NCBI RefSeq assembly: GCF_014640555.1 | Contig: NZ_BMHE01000003.1 | Location: forward strand, 62,001-126,000 | Direction of reading: 5' to 3' | Length of the DNA: 64,000 nucleotides | From: Paenibacillus marchantiophytorum | GTDB lineage: Bacteria > Bacillota > Bacilli > Paenibacillales > NBRC-103111 | Part shown: positions 17,575-25,425 of the stretch, piece by piece | Numbering within the stretch: position 1 is the stretch's first letter | Layout of the letters: every line of letters starts with the position of its first letter | Position numbers and translations under genes: made by a program | Notes under the pieces: model-generated | Told to the model about the DNA's origin: nothing | Databases searched by the model: none | What the model saw: the letters and a program-made list of their open reading frames with translations, nothing else

Positions 17575-19887
17575 CTACGTGTAACAACGGACTTCGCAAA
17601 TCGCCGCTGAAGGATCCCCATTCGTCGCTTCCACGACGATGCGAATCTGAGTCGTTGCAATTGGCTGATCGAGAACGTGCTTTTGCAATCGATGGTAATT
17701 GTTTACCACATTAGCCAAGTTCATCCATCTCCCTCCAACCCATGCCTCGACTTTGTACTGTTTAGGACACTGCGGATCACGGTAGAATGGGCCGTAATTA
17801 TGAAGTTCTCTGTACACATGCCCTGGGAACGTTAAGTGTACTTCCGATAAGGTTTGTAGACTCTCCCACTCCAAAGCTAGCCATTGACTAAGCGGTTGAT
17901 TCGGATCGGAGCGCCATACATTCGTCGAGCCGTGAGGACGAGTAACGCCAGTGATGACTTGATCTGGCTCAAACGCAGGTTGCGGTGGTGAAATTCGAAA
18001 GCTTAATGTCCCGCCATCTCTCTTATAACGTCGCATTCTGCCTGCACCCATATCGTTGGCAGCTGTATGACCAGGGATAGCCGTACCAGCTGAGTGCCAA
18101 ATGACGTTAGGATTACTATCAAGATCTAAACGGATATATGTACCCGCCTTACGACCGTGCGTTAATTGCAGCGGCCAATTCACCCATACGCTTTGCGCAT
18201 TCGCATGCACACTCAATTCAACTTCGGCAAGAGGCTCTCCCGGAATCGTCCTGTAATCCCAAATATGGTTGATTGCAGACACGTACGCTTTCACGATTTG
18301 CTGCGTATTCGTCAGATTGGTTAGGCAGAAAGAAAGCGATTCAATGGTTTCCGTACCCACTGCAATCCATTGACCCCTTCGATGTGCCAGAGGCTCAGTT
18401 TCAGTAGTCCTGATATTCTTCTCACGCTGCGTACGAAGTCCGAACGTAAAGTCTTCAGTTTCCGGTCCTGCTCCGTAAACTAGCGCCGAACTACTTGCGG
18501 ATACCTTAGCTGAAGATGCTACATCGCGTACTTCTTCATTGCGGATATTCGGTAGGAAGCAACCGTCTCGAAGAAGCGTTTGTTGAACATCATGAATAGC
18601 ATCCTTATAAATATCATGAACGGCAATCCCTTTATCTAGAGCGATTGCGGCACCTATGCCTACAGCTTGCCCCATCAACGCGGTGGTAGCCATTACACGT
18701 ACCGTACCTAGTGCCGCATGCGTAACGCTTACGTTGCGCCCCGCCATCATCAGATTATTAACGTCTTTCGCAACCAACATTCGGAATGGAATTCCGTATG
18801 GGCCACAATAACTTTTCCGAGCGTATTCCGACGTTTCCGCATATCCTTCCGCGCTTGCAGGTTCTGATGTAGGAGCTAGCAAACCTCCAGGCGTATGCAG
18901 ATCTATAAACCAACCACCGTATGCCACTTCATCCGGGAATACCACATTATTAGCTGGATCATGTTCGGTCATAAAATATTGGCCAATGACTCTGCGACTT
19001 TCTCTTTTGCCCGGCACCTGGCCAATCCAATCGAGCGCATAGTTAGCAGCCTTCTCCTTCAACTCGGGATCTTTATTTTTCATCCAGTCCCATATACCGA
19101 GCGTATGTCGGGTAAGCTCGTGCCGGATCGTCTCATTGTCATAAATGGTATTCCAAGGAACACCGATTTCGATCCACCAATAACCCGATTCAAGTTCGTA
19201 GAAAGTACGTCCTTGTTTATAGAAATAATCAGGATTCTCATGCTTAATTGCCCACTCCGGCGCTTCAAAAGGAATAGGTCGTCCCATATTGACAGCACGG
19301 AAATGAATAGAGCTGCCCATTGTATCACTGCTTGCCTCTAGAGGCGCATGCGGTTCTTGGAATTCATCGAAGCCTTCGCTTCCCCAACGCCACTCGCAAC
19401 CAGCCTTATCTGCAACGATCGCATCTCCTGTACAGTCGATGAAGATATCGCCTTGGATATGAAGCACCGTTTCCGCATTAGCGACAATGGCCTTGATCGA
19501 CTTTATCGTTCTTTCGTCTGACTTCTCTACTTCTGTCACCATTGTGTTCAAATAAAAAGTAAGATTCGGCGTACGAACAGCCATATCGTACATCACCATG
19601 TCTGAAACACTATTAATTTTCCCGTTTTCACCTATGGTTTCATGATTGCGTGCTCTCTCTTCAATGGTGATTTCCGAGATGATTCCGGTTTCTCTAGCGT
19701 AGGCATGGAAGGCAGCCGCTCCATGCGGCGTTACCCGAATTTCGGAAGAGGCATTGCCGCCAAATACCGGACGATCGTGAATTAGAACCGTGCGCGCTCC
19801 TTGACGGGCAGCCGCAACCGCAGCACAAAATCCAGCTAATCCCCCACCACAAACGACGACTTGGTAAACTTCCGATTTAATTTTCAT
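17575..19887 (-). CDS. FAD-dependent oxidoreductase (FAD_oxidored family)
   Basis: A 770-aa protein. The dinucleotide fold starts VVVCGGGLAGFCAAVAAARQG (GxGxxG variant), with HDRPVFGGNASSEIRV next, the family hallmark. MMAGRNVSVTHAALGTVRVM and MGQAVGIGAAIALD form the distal FAD site. The C-terminal third (about 500-770) is beta-rich and ends like an F5/8 or discoidin module. Members occur widely in polysaccharide loci of Paenibacillus and Bacteroidetes, but the substrate is unknown; oxidation of a sugar is my guess. AAAGGAGAC precedes the ATG at 19887, so I rejected the in-frame ATG 20 codons upstream. A paralogue lies at 59520. Confidence 0.85.
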   Translation of the reverse strand: MKIKSEVYQVVVCGGGLAGFCAAVAAARQGARTVLIHDRPVFGGNASSEIRVTPHGAAAFHAYARETGIISEITIEERARNHETIGENGKINSVSDMVMYDMAVRTPNLTFYLNTMVTEVEKSDERTIKSIKAIVANAETVLHIQGDIFIDCTGDAIVADKAGCEWRWGSEGFDEFQEPHAPLEASSDTMGSSIHFRAVNMGRPIPFEAPEWAIKHENPDYFYKQGRTFYELESGYWWIEIGVPWNTIYDNETIRHELTRHTLGIWDWMKNKDPELKEKAANYALDWIGQVPGKRESRRVIGQYFMTEHDPANNVVFPDEVAYGGWFIDLHTPGGLLAPTSEPASAEGYAETSEYARKSYCGPYGIPFRMLVAKDVNNLMMAGRNVSVTHAALGTVRVMATTALMGQAVGIGAAIALDKGIAVHDIYKDAIHDVQQTLLRDGCFLPNIRNEEVRDVASSAKVSASSSALVYGAGPETEDFTFGLRTQREKNIRTTETEPLAHRRGQWIAVGTETIESLSFCLTNLTNTQQIVKAYVSAINHIWDYRTIPGEPLAEVELSVHANAQSVWVNWPLQLTHGRKAGTYIRLDLDSNPNVIWHSAGTAIPGHTAANDMGAGRMRRYKRDGGTLSFRISPPQPAFEPDQVITGVTRPHGSTNVWRSDPNQPLSQWLALEWESLQTLSEVHLTFPGHVYRELHNYGPFYRDPQCPKQYKVEAWVGGRWMNLANVVNNYHRLQKHVLDQPIATTQIRIVVEATNGDPSAAICEVRCYT

Positions 19888-19948
19888 TTTGTGTGTCTCC
19901 TTTGTTTCAAGTGTGTAGGGCAATAGTTTTATTATTTCTATTATCAAG

Positions 19949-20851
19949 TCAGCCTTTTATCCCCGTGCCGGCAATTCCCTCCACAAACCAGCGCTGACAA
20001 ATTGCGACAATAATGACGAGAGGAGCAAAGGCAGAGACGGAGGCCGCCATGATCAGCGGATAGTCTGTACCATTCTCGTCCGTGTAGCTCGTCAATCCTA
20101 ACGGGATCGTAAACAAGTCGCGATCTCTAAGTAAAATAAGCGGATTTTCGTATTCATTCCAATGCCAGGTGAACGTTAGAATCAACAATGTCACTATAGC
20201 CGGTTTGACCAAAGGCACTGAAATTTGCCAGAACATCCTCCAATATCCGGCCCCGTCTATTTTGCTGGACTCGAACAACTCATTAGGCAGCGTACTGAAA
20301 AATTGCCTCATCAGGAATGTCCCCAAGACGGTAAACATGCCGGGTAGAATAATAGCTTCATGCGTGTTAACGAGATGCAATCGATCGAACAAAATAAATC
20401 TCGGAACAAACAAAACTTGAGCCGGAATAATCATCGTAGCCAAGTAAGCCAAGAATATCGTATCTTTATACTTGAATCTCAGCTTGGCGAATGCGAAACC
20501 GGCTAATGAGCTTGTAACAAGGGACCCTAGTACTTGAAGAAACGTGATCTTCACCGAATTGAGATAGAACACATAGAATGGTGCCGACCCCGTCCAAACC
20601 TTCTTATAATTGGACCAATCGAACTTTTTCGGAATTATTCGAATCGGAATCTCGAAAATATCTGCGGTGTTCTTAAACGAAGAGGACAAGGTCCATAGAA
20701 AAGGAAACACCATCATCACTGCGAAACCTAGCATCAAAAGTGTCATAACGCTTTTGATAAGCTTATTCCTCCGTGTCCTATTTCGTATAATTATGCTGTT
20801 GTGAATCGTATTGATTCGGGTATTGCTTTGAGTTTGGCTTTGGGTTTGCAT
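19949..20851 (-). CDS. Sugar ABC permease, CUT1 MalG/UgpE type
   Basis: A 300-aa inner-membrane permease with six segments. The EAA loop reads ELFESSKIDGAGYWRMFWQISVPLVKPA, which contacts the ATPase. The first segment follows an extended basic N terminus (RIRNRTRRNKLIKSV after a Gln/Thr-rich start). It pairs with the permease encoded 12 bp upstream to import oligosaccharides. The two differ, as expected for a heterodimeric CUT1 channel. Confidence 0.93.
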   Translation of the reverse strand: MQTQSQTQSNTRINTIHNSIIIRNRTRRNKLIKSVMTLLMLGFAVMMVFPFLWTLSSSFKNTADIFEIPIRIIPKKFDWSNYKKVWTGSAPFYVFYLNSVKITFLQVLGSLVTSSLAGFAFAKLRFKYKDTIFLAYLATMIIPAQVLFVPRFILFDRLHLVNTHEAIILPGMFTVLGTFLMRQFFSTLPNELFESSKIDGAGYWRMFWQISVPLVKPAIVTLLILTFTWHWNEYENPLILLRDRDLFTIPLGLTSYTDENGTDYPLIMAASVSAFAPLVIIVAICQRWFVEGIAGTGIKG

Positions 20852-20863
20852 CTGTTTTCCCTC

Positions 20864-21757
20864 CTAAAACTGATCCTGCCATTTCTTTTGAGTTCTCCAT
20901 TGAACAAGCGTTACGAGGAAAATGACCAAGAACAATAGCCAGGAAACCGTTGATGCATAGCTCATTTGGTTCATTTTAAATGCCAGTTCATAAATATGAA
21001 GCCCCATGACTTTCGTTGACTCAAGCGGCCCCCCATTCGTCATCACCTGGACGGATCCGAATATCTGGAGCGATCCATTAATTAAGGTGACGGCGATCAA
21101 GAAGGTAGTAGGCTTCAGCATCTGCACAGTAATATTAGTAAACTGCTTGATTGCAGAAGCTCCATCGATAGAAGCTGCCTCGTAAAGATCCTTGGAGATA
21201 CCTTGAATTCCCGCCATATACAAGATCATCACATATCCAATGTAAGTCCAAACTGTCATGATGCTAATTGCGATCAAAGCCGAATCTGGACTGGCTAGCC
21301 AACCTGGCGGATGCGATATGCCGATTGCTCGAAGCACGGCATTAATAGGCCCTTCAGAAGAATTGTACATAATTCTCCAAACAACAGCGACGGCAACTAT
21401 ACTGCTCATATATGGAATAAAAATGAGCGTACGGATCATTTCTTTCAAATAAACTTTATTGTTCAATATCGAAGCTAATAGCAAGCCGATTCCCATCGCC
21501 GTGGGGACTGTCATAATGGAAAAGACTACGTTATGCTTCAAGGAAAGCAACACCGCCTCATCATGAAACAGCCTCTTAATATTATCCAGCCCTACAAATA
21601 CCAAACCTTTAAACCCCTGTAAATAATCCCAATCCGTAAAAATTAAGACAAAGCTGAATAGTAAGGGAAACAAAATAAAAGTAATAAAGCCTAGCAAATT
21701 CGGAAGGATAAATAAATATCCAGCTACGTTCTCTCTCGTTTTCTCTTTGAGTCTCAT
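20864..21757 (-). CDS. Sugar ABC permease, CUT1 MalF/UgpA type
   Basis: A 297-aa permease with six membrane segments. The start NVAGYLFILPNLLGFITFILFPLLFS is characteristic of UgpA/LplB-type proteins, and the EAA loop reads DLYEAASIDGASAIKQFTNITVQMLKP. AGAGGTAG precedes the ATG. It is the first gene of the operon, which continues through the second permease, the FAD oxidoreductase and the GH29 fucosidase. Its promoter carries the shared regulatory module. Confidence 0.93.
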   Translation of the reverse strand: MRLKEKTRENVAGYLFILPNLLGFITFILFPLLFSFVLIFTDWDYLQGFKGLVFVGLDNIKRLFHDEAVLLSLKHNVVFSIMTVPTAMGIGLLLASILNNKVYLKEMIRTLIFIPYMSSIVAVAVVWRIMYNSSEGPINAVLRAIGISHPPGWLASPDSALIAISIMTVWTYIGYVMILYMAGIQGISKDLYEAASIDGASAIKQFTNITVQMLKPTTFLIAVTLINGSLQIFGSVQVMTNGGPLESTKVMGLHIYELAFKMNQMSYASTVSWLLFLVIFLVTLVQWRTQKKWQDQF

Positions 21758-21788
21758 AAACGCTACCTCTCTTTCTCTTTATTTGCCC

Positions 21789-21852
21789 AGTATAATTGAA
21801 TAGCGGGCTTGCATGAATGGGATAAACCATGTAGAAACAGTGAAATCCTTTG
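21789..21852 (-). promoter_or_regulatory. Shared promoter module, copy at the permease operon
   Basis: Read on the minus strand: CAAAGGATTTCACTGTTT, then TTTATCCCATTCATG, then ATTCAATTATACTG with a TATACT -10 at 21794-21789. The same order and spacing occur upstream of the GH95 gene, in its fragmentary copy near 31.6 kb, and before the second GH29 gene. The -35 is poor, so these look like activator-dependent promoters, probably served by the YesN-type regulator. Confidence 0.65.
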
Positions 21853-21875
21853 ATCTTTTCATCAAAAATACGAAC

Positions 21876-21912
21876 AAAAGTCCCGTGTCTGTTAAAAGAC
21901 AGCGGGACTTTT
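21876..21912 (-). terminator. Terminator after the beta-helix protein gene
   Basis: AAAAGTCCCG plus TGTCT pairs with AGACA plus CGGGACTTTT, with one bulged base. TTTTGTTC follows on the minus strand. It insulates the beta-helix gene from the permease promoter. Confidence 0.8.
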
Positions 21913-21936
21913 CGCTTATTCAACTAACTATTATTC

Positions 21937-24900
21937 TCAATCAGCTCTAACAAACTTTACGGCATCTGCCCTGAGACTTTTATTGCCCCGGGTGATCTTC
22001 ACATAGTTGGATTGCCCAGGCGTCATCGTGTAAGTACCCATATACTTCCAGCCTGAAGTACCAGTGGAATAATCCTCATAGCTTGTACTGGTAGTACCGT
22101 TATGAACCACCTCTACCTTCGTATTGGTATCGGAGGTGCTATGAATGGGCTTATAGATAAAGACTTCATAAGTTCCACCTACAGTCATGGGAGCGGTCCA
22201 TTGCGCTGAGGCACCGCTGCTGCCGCTGTTCCTGACCGTGCTTCCTTTATAGCCGGTTAGGCTGCTGTTTGTCCATGACCCGCTTACTTCAGTGTAGTTG
22301 GCATCTCCATTATCCACTACCGAGGTATCTCCACCTGTGTCTAATACGATGCTCCACAGTTGATTGTCGTCTCCAACGTATGGTGACTGAATGACCTCTG
22401 CACCATCTGCTAGGGAACTGTCTTTAACGGCAGCAGCCATACCGCTGTTCGCATTGATGATCCTATAATAACCATTGCCAGTATCGGCAATCTGCCACCC
22501 TTGACTGACAATTCCACCGTATGAAGATTGAATAACTCCCGCACCGCTTACTGCCGCGCTTCCTGCAACATCAACCGCCATACCACTGTTCTTATTTACT
22601 AGGCTATAATTGCTGCCGTTATAAATAATCTGCCACCGCTTGCTTTCTCCGCCTATATTCCCCAACTGTACTGCCTTTGCGCCAATATTCATTGAACTAT
22701 TAGCAACATCCAGTAGTTTCCCGCTCTTCTTGTTGACAATTTTATAATATACCGCAGGGTCAAACGTATTATTTGAAGCTACAAACTTTACAGCATCTGC
22801 CCTGAGAGCGTTATTACCTCTGGTGATTTGTACATAGTTGGATTGCCCCGGTGTCATCGCATAAGTACCCAAATACTTCCAGCCAGAAGTACCGGTGGAA
22901 TAATCCTCATAAACTGCACTCGTAACACCGTTATGAACCACCTCTACCTTGGTATTACTATCAGAGGTGCTATTAATCACCTTATAGATATAGACATCAT
23001 AAGTGTTGGCTAATGGAATTGGAGCGATCCATTTCGCCGAAGCACCTAAGCCGGCGTACCTAGTAGCGCTTCCATTATAACCAGTAAAGCTGCTGTTAAG
23101 CCATGAACCGCTAAGCTCGCTGTAATTAGGGTCATCATTATCCACGATCCTGGTTACTGTATCAACCGGAATCAACCCCGCATCATCTGCATAGGAGACA
23201 GCTGCGCCCGAAGAACTCTGCCAAATATAAACCTTTGCGCTTGTATGGCTTAAACCCGTTCTAAACTGCACCTTCTGCCTTGTCCAGTAAGGATAATTTC
23301 CAGTTACTTCTTTATAAATTGGAGCATCGCCATATTCCTTAACACCGATCTGTACAGTTTCACCGGAAGGTACCCTTGCCCAAGCGGAATATTCGTAGGT
23401 TGTATTGGGCTGCAAACCGGTTATCAACTGTTCTACCCCATTCTGCCCGCTGCCAAGCTTTAAACTTCCAACAGTTGACCTTACTTCTCTATTATCGATT
23501 CCCATAACATCGAAAGTTGATCTATACCAAACTGCCGTTGCTGCACCAGTTTTTGTCCATGAATCCATGCTAAAGTCAAAGAAGGCATTTGTAACCCTAT
23601 TTTTGTATGGGTTAGTTGACAACATATAGGTAGGATTAGGTGGATTAGCTAAGTTTTGTCCTGTCGGAGGATAGAGATTCTGGTTATACCCTACCGTTGT
23701 ATTGTTATACCGGAGGGCATCTCCGTCTATCTTGTAGCCCTCAGTTGCGACATTATTGTACATCCGGGTTCCATATCCATCATCATCATGTGCAACGCCA
23801 AAAGTACCTCCCATCGTGCCATTCACCATATTATCATACATGAGTACAAAATTAGACGGCTGGCTGGCTTTAATTCCAATGTAAGAAGTATTCCAGACCG
23901 TATTGTGGTGGATAACAAAATTGTGGCTGTGCTGGTCTAAATATATGCCGGAAGAGACGTCAGCCGTAACGTCATGTATACGGTTATACCTGATTTCTGT
24001 ACCTCCGCCATCTTCTTTTACAACGTAAATTGCACCGACATCCTTGTTTATAAGTCCATAATGGCCGAAGTCGTTATACTCGATAATAACCGCATCAATG
24101 TTGGATACCTGAATGATATCCCGGCCTGCATTGTATACGGTATTATAGCTTATCAAATGTCCTTTGCCCTTTATAAATATGCTTCCGTTGTAAGTTCCCA
24201 TATAGTTGGCATCATGCAAAAGATTGTTAATAATCTTATTGTCTGTACCAGTAACGACTACAAGATTTCCGGAGCTGTAAGCTAGGCTGGAATCCCTCAA
24301 GGTATTGTTGCTGCCACCGACATAAACCCCCGTGTCATCCTTGTAATATGCATTTTGAAGAAGCATCCTATGGGATAAGTATTTTGCGTCTATCCCCTTC
24401 ACTATATTGTTGGATGAATTGTCCTCCATTCTTATTGTGCCTCCGAAAGTGCTCAGGCCTTCGATATTGACATAAGAAACCCCATTAAGGACTATACAAT
24501 CATTTCTTTTTTTGATTTGCACATCCAAGGTAGAGGGGTTTACGCCTCCAGGCGCCCACAAATACATGGTCTGGGTACTGCTGTCATAGAACCATTCCCT
24601 TTCGGCATCAAGCTCGCTGAATAAATTGAATACAAAGAATTCCCTGCCGGCATATGGACTTAGATTGGAGCCGTAAGAGTAAGACGGAATCTGTCCTAAT
24701 GTAATTTCATCTCCGCTTGAAGCGGTAATAGAAGTCGTTTGAGCCACCCATGTGCCCTTAAGCCAAACGTATCCACCCATCCAGTAATTTGTAGGTTTGT
24801 TAAGAACTGAATCTTTAATTGTAAAGTCGCTGCCACTATCCATTTGTACCTTGTTCAGATTGTAGAGGTTGGTGTCCGTCCGGTTGGGGTACCGGGCTAT

Positions 24901-25326
24901 TTGCATCAACTCACCATCAACTAACACCTGGTTCTCCATTCCCAGATTCCAATTCATCGGCGCTTTGTATATGTTTCCGGAATGAAGCGTCCACCCGGTA
25001 ACCTTTTCAGTGGCGCTTATCGTTACCGTTTCGCCGGTATAAGACTTATAAGTGATTGGGTTCCCTGCTGTACCAGATGTTGTAGGCTGAATGACTTCCT
25101 TGTATGTACCTCCTCTGATGATACATGTATCACCTGCAGCCATTACACTTGTAGCCTTGGCGATGGTCTTGAACGGACTGCTTAATGTGCCTGGATTGCT
25201 GTCGTTGCCGGTTGTGGCTACGTAGTAGGTGTTTCCTGCCGCCTGCGTCGCCATAGGCATTCCAAAAACAGTACCGAAGAATAAAAGCAACACCACCATT
25301 ACACCTGAAATTCCTCTTTTTAACAT
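21937..25326 (-). CDS. Secreted right-handed beta-helix protein with CBM13 and golvesin-like domains
   Basis: A 1,129-aa secreted protein. The signal peptide ends near ATQA-AGN (about 30). Residues 31-590 form a right-handed beta-helix: YYVATTGNDSNPGTLSSPF and GDTCIIRGGTYKE, then many N-rich coils such as YNRIHDVTADVSSGIYLDQHS. This resembles pectate-lyase-like and GH141-like proteins, but I cannot identify catalytic residues. Then come a CBM4-like domain (about 595-715), a golvesin/Xly-like beta-sandwich (about 720-845), a CBM13 ricin-type domain (about 848-995) and a second golvesin-like domain (about 1000-1129). With three fucosidase genes nearby, action on a fucosylated plant polysaccharide is likely. 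The exact activity is open. Confidence 0.8.
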   Translation of the reverse strand: MLKRGISGVMVVLLLFFGTVFGMPMATQAAGNTYYVATTGNDSNPGTLSSPFKTIAKATSVMAAGDTCIIRGGTYKEVIQPTTSGTAGNPITYKSYTGETVTISATEKVTGWTLHSGNIYKAPMNWNLGMENQVLVDGELMQIARYPNRTDTNLYNLNKVQMDSGSDFTIKDSVLNKPTNYWMGGYVWLKGTWVAQTTSITASSGDEITLGQIPSYSYGSNLSPYAGREFFVFNLFSELDAEREWFYDSSTQTMYLWAPGGVNPSTLDVQIKKRNDCIVLNGVSYVNIEGLSTFGGTIRMEDNSSNNIVKGIDAKYLSHRMLLQNAYYKDDTGVYVGGSNNTLRDSSLAYSSGNLVVVTGTDNKIINNLLHDANYMGTYNGSIFIKGKGHLISYNTVYNAGRDIIQVSNIDAVIIEYNDFGHYGLINKDVGAIYVVKEDGGGTEIRYNRIHDVTADVSSGIYLDQHSHNFVIHHNTVWNTSYIGIKASQPSNFVLMYDNMVNGTMGGTFGVAHDDDGYGTRMYNNVATEGYKIDGDALRYNNTTVGYNQNLYPPTGQNLANPPNPTYMLSTNPYKNRVTNAFFDFSMDSWTKTGAATAVWYRSTFDVMGIDNREVRSTVGSLKLGSGQNGVEQLITGLQPNTTYEYSAWARVPSGETVQIGVKEYGDAPIYKEVTGNYPYWTRQKVQFRTGLSHTSAKVYIWQSSSGAAVSYADDAGLIPVDTVTRIVDNDDPNYSELSGSWLNSSFTGYNGSATRYAGLGASAKWIAPIPLANTYDVYIYKVINSTSDSNTKVEVVHNGVTSAVYEDYSTGTSGWKYLGTYAMTPGQSNYVQITRGNNALRADAVKFVASNNTFDPAVYYKIVNKKSGKLLDVANSSMNIGAKAVQLGNIGGESKRWQIIYNGSNYSLVNKNSGMAVDVAGSAAVSGAGVIQSSYGGIVSQGWQIADTGNGYYRIINANSGMAAAVKDSSLADGAEVIQSPYVGDDNQLWSIVLDTGGDTSVVDNGDANYTEVSGSWTNSSLTGYKGSTVRNSGSSGASAQWTAPMTVGGTYEVFIYKPIHSTSDTNTKVEVVHNGTTSTSYEDYSTGTSGWKYMGTYTMTPGQSNYVKITRGNKSLRADAVKFVRAD
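21944..23150 (-). repeat. Duplicated golvesin-like domain within one gene
   Basis: About 370 bp at 21944-22317 and 22776-23147 are closely similar at DNA level (both contain CATAGTTGGATTGCCC and TGGAATAATCCTCATA). They encode the two golvesin-like domains and flank the CBM13 segment. High nucleotide similarity suggests a recent internal duplication. Confidence 0.8.
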
Positions 25327-25367
25327 AAACCTTCAACTCCTTCGTATTTTTTTTTTGATTTATAGTA

Positions 25368-25394
25368 GCTGGAAACAAGTAAATTGTTTCCAGC
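25368..25394 (-). terminator. Perfect hairpin between GH95 and beta-helix genes
   Basis: GCTGGAAACAA and its exact complement pair around GTAAA. No T run follows directly on the minus strand, so it may be a partial terminator or an mRNA-stabilising hairpin between two genes read in the same direction. Confidence 0.5.
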
Positions 25395-25425
25395 AAATCA
25401 AAACAATTTTATTTATAACTTTTCC

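Noticed and set aside
16891..17610. Plus-strand ORF of 239 codons
   Set aside because: It is antisense to the GH29 gene, whose family motifs are unambiguous; the plus frame has no recognisable domain.
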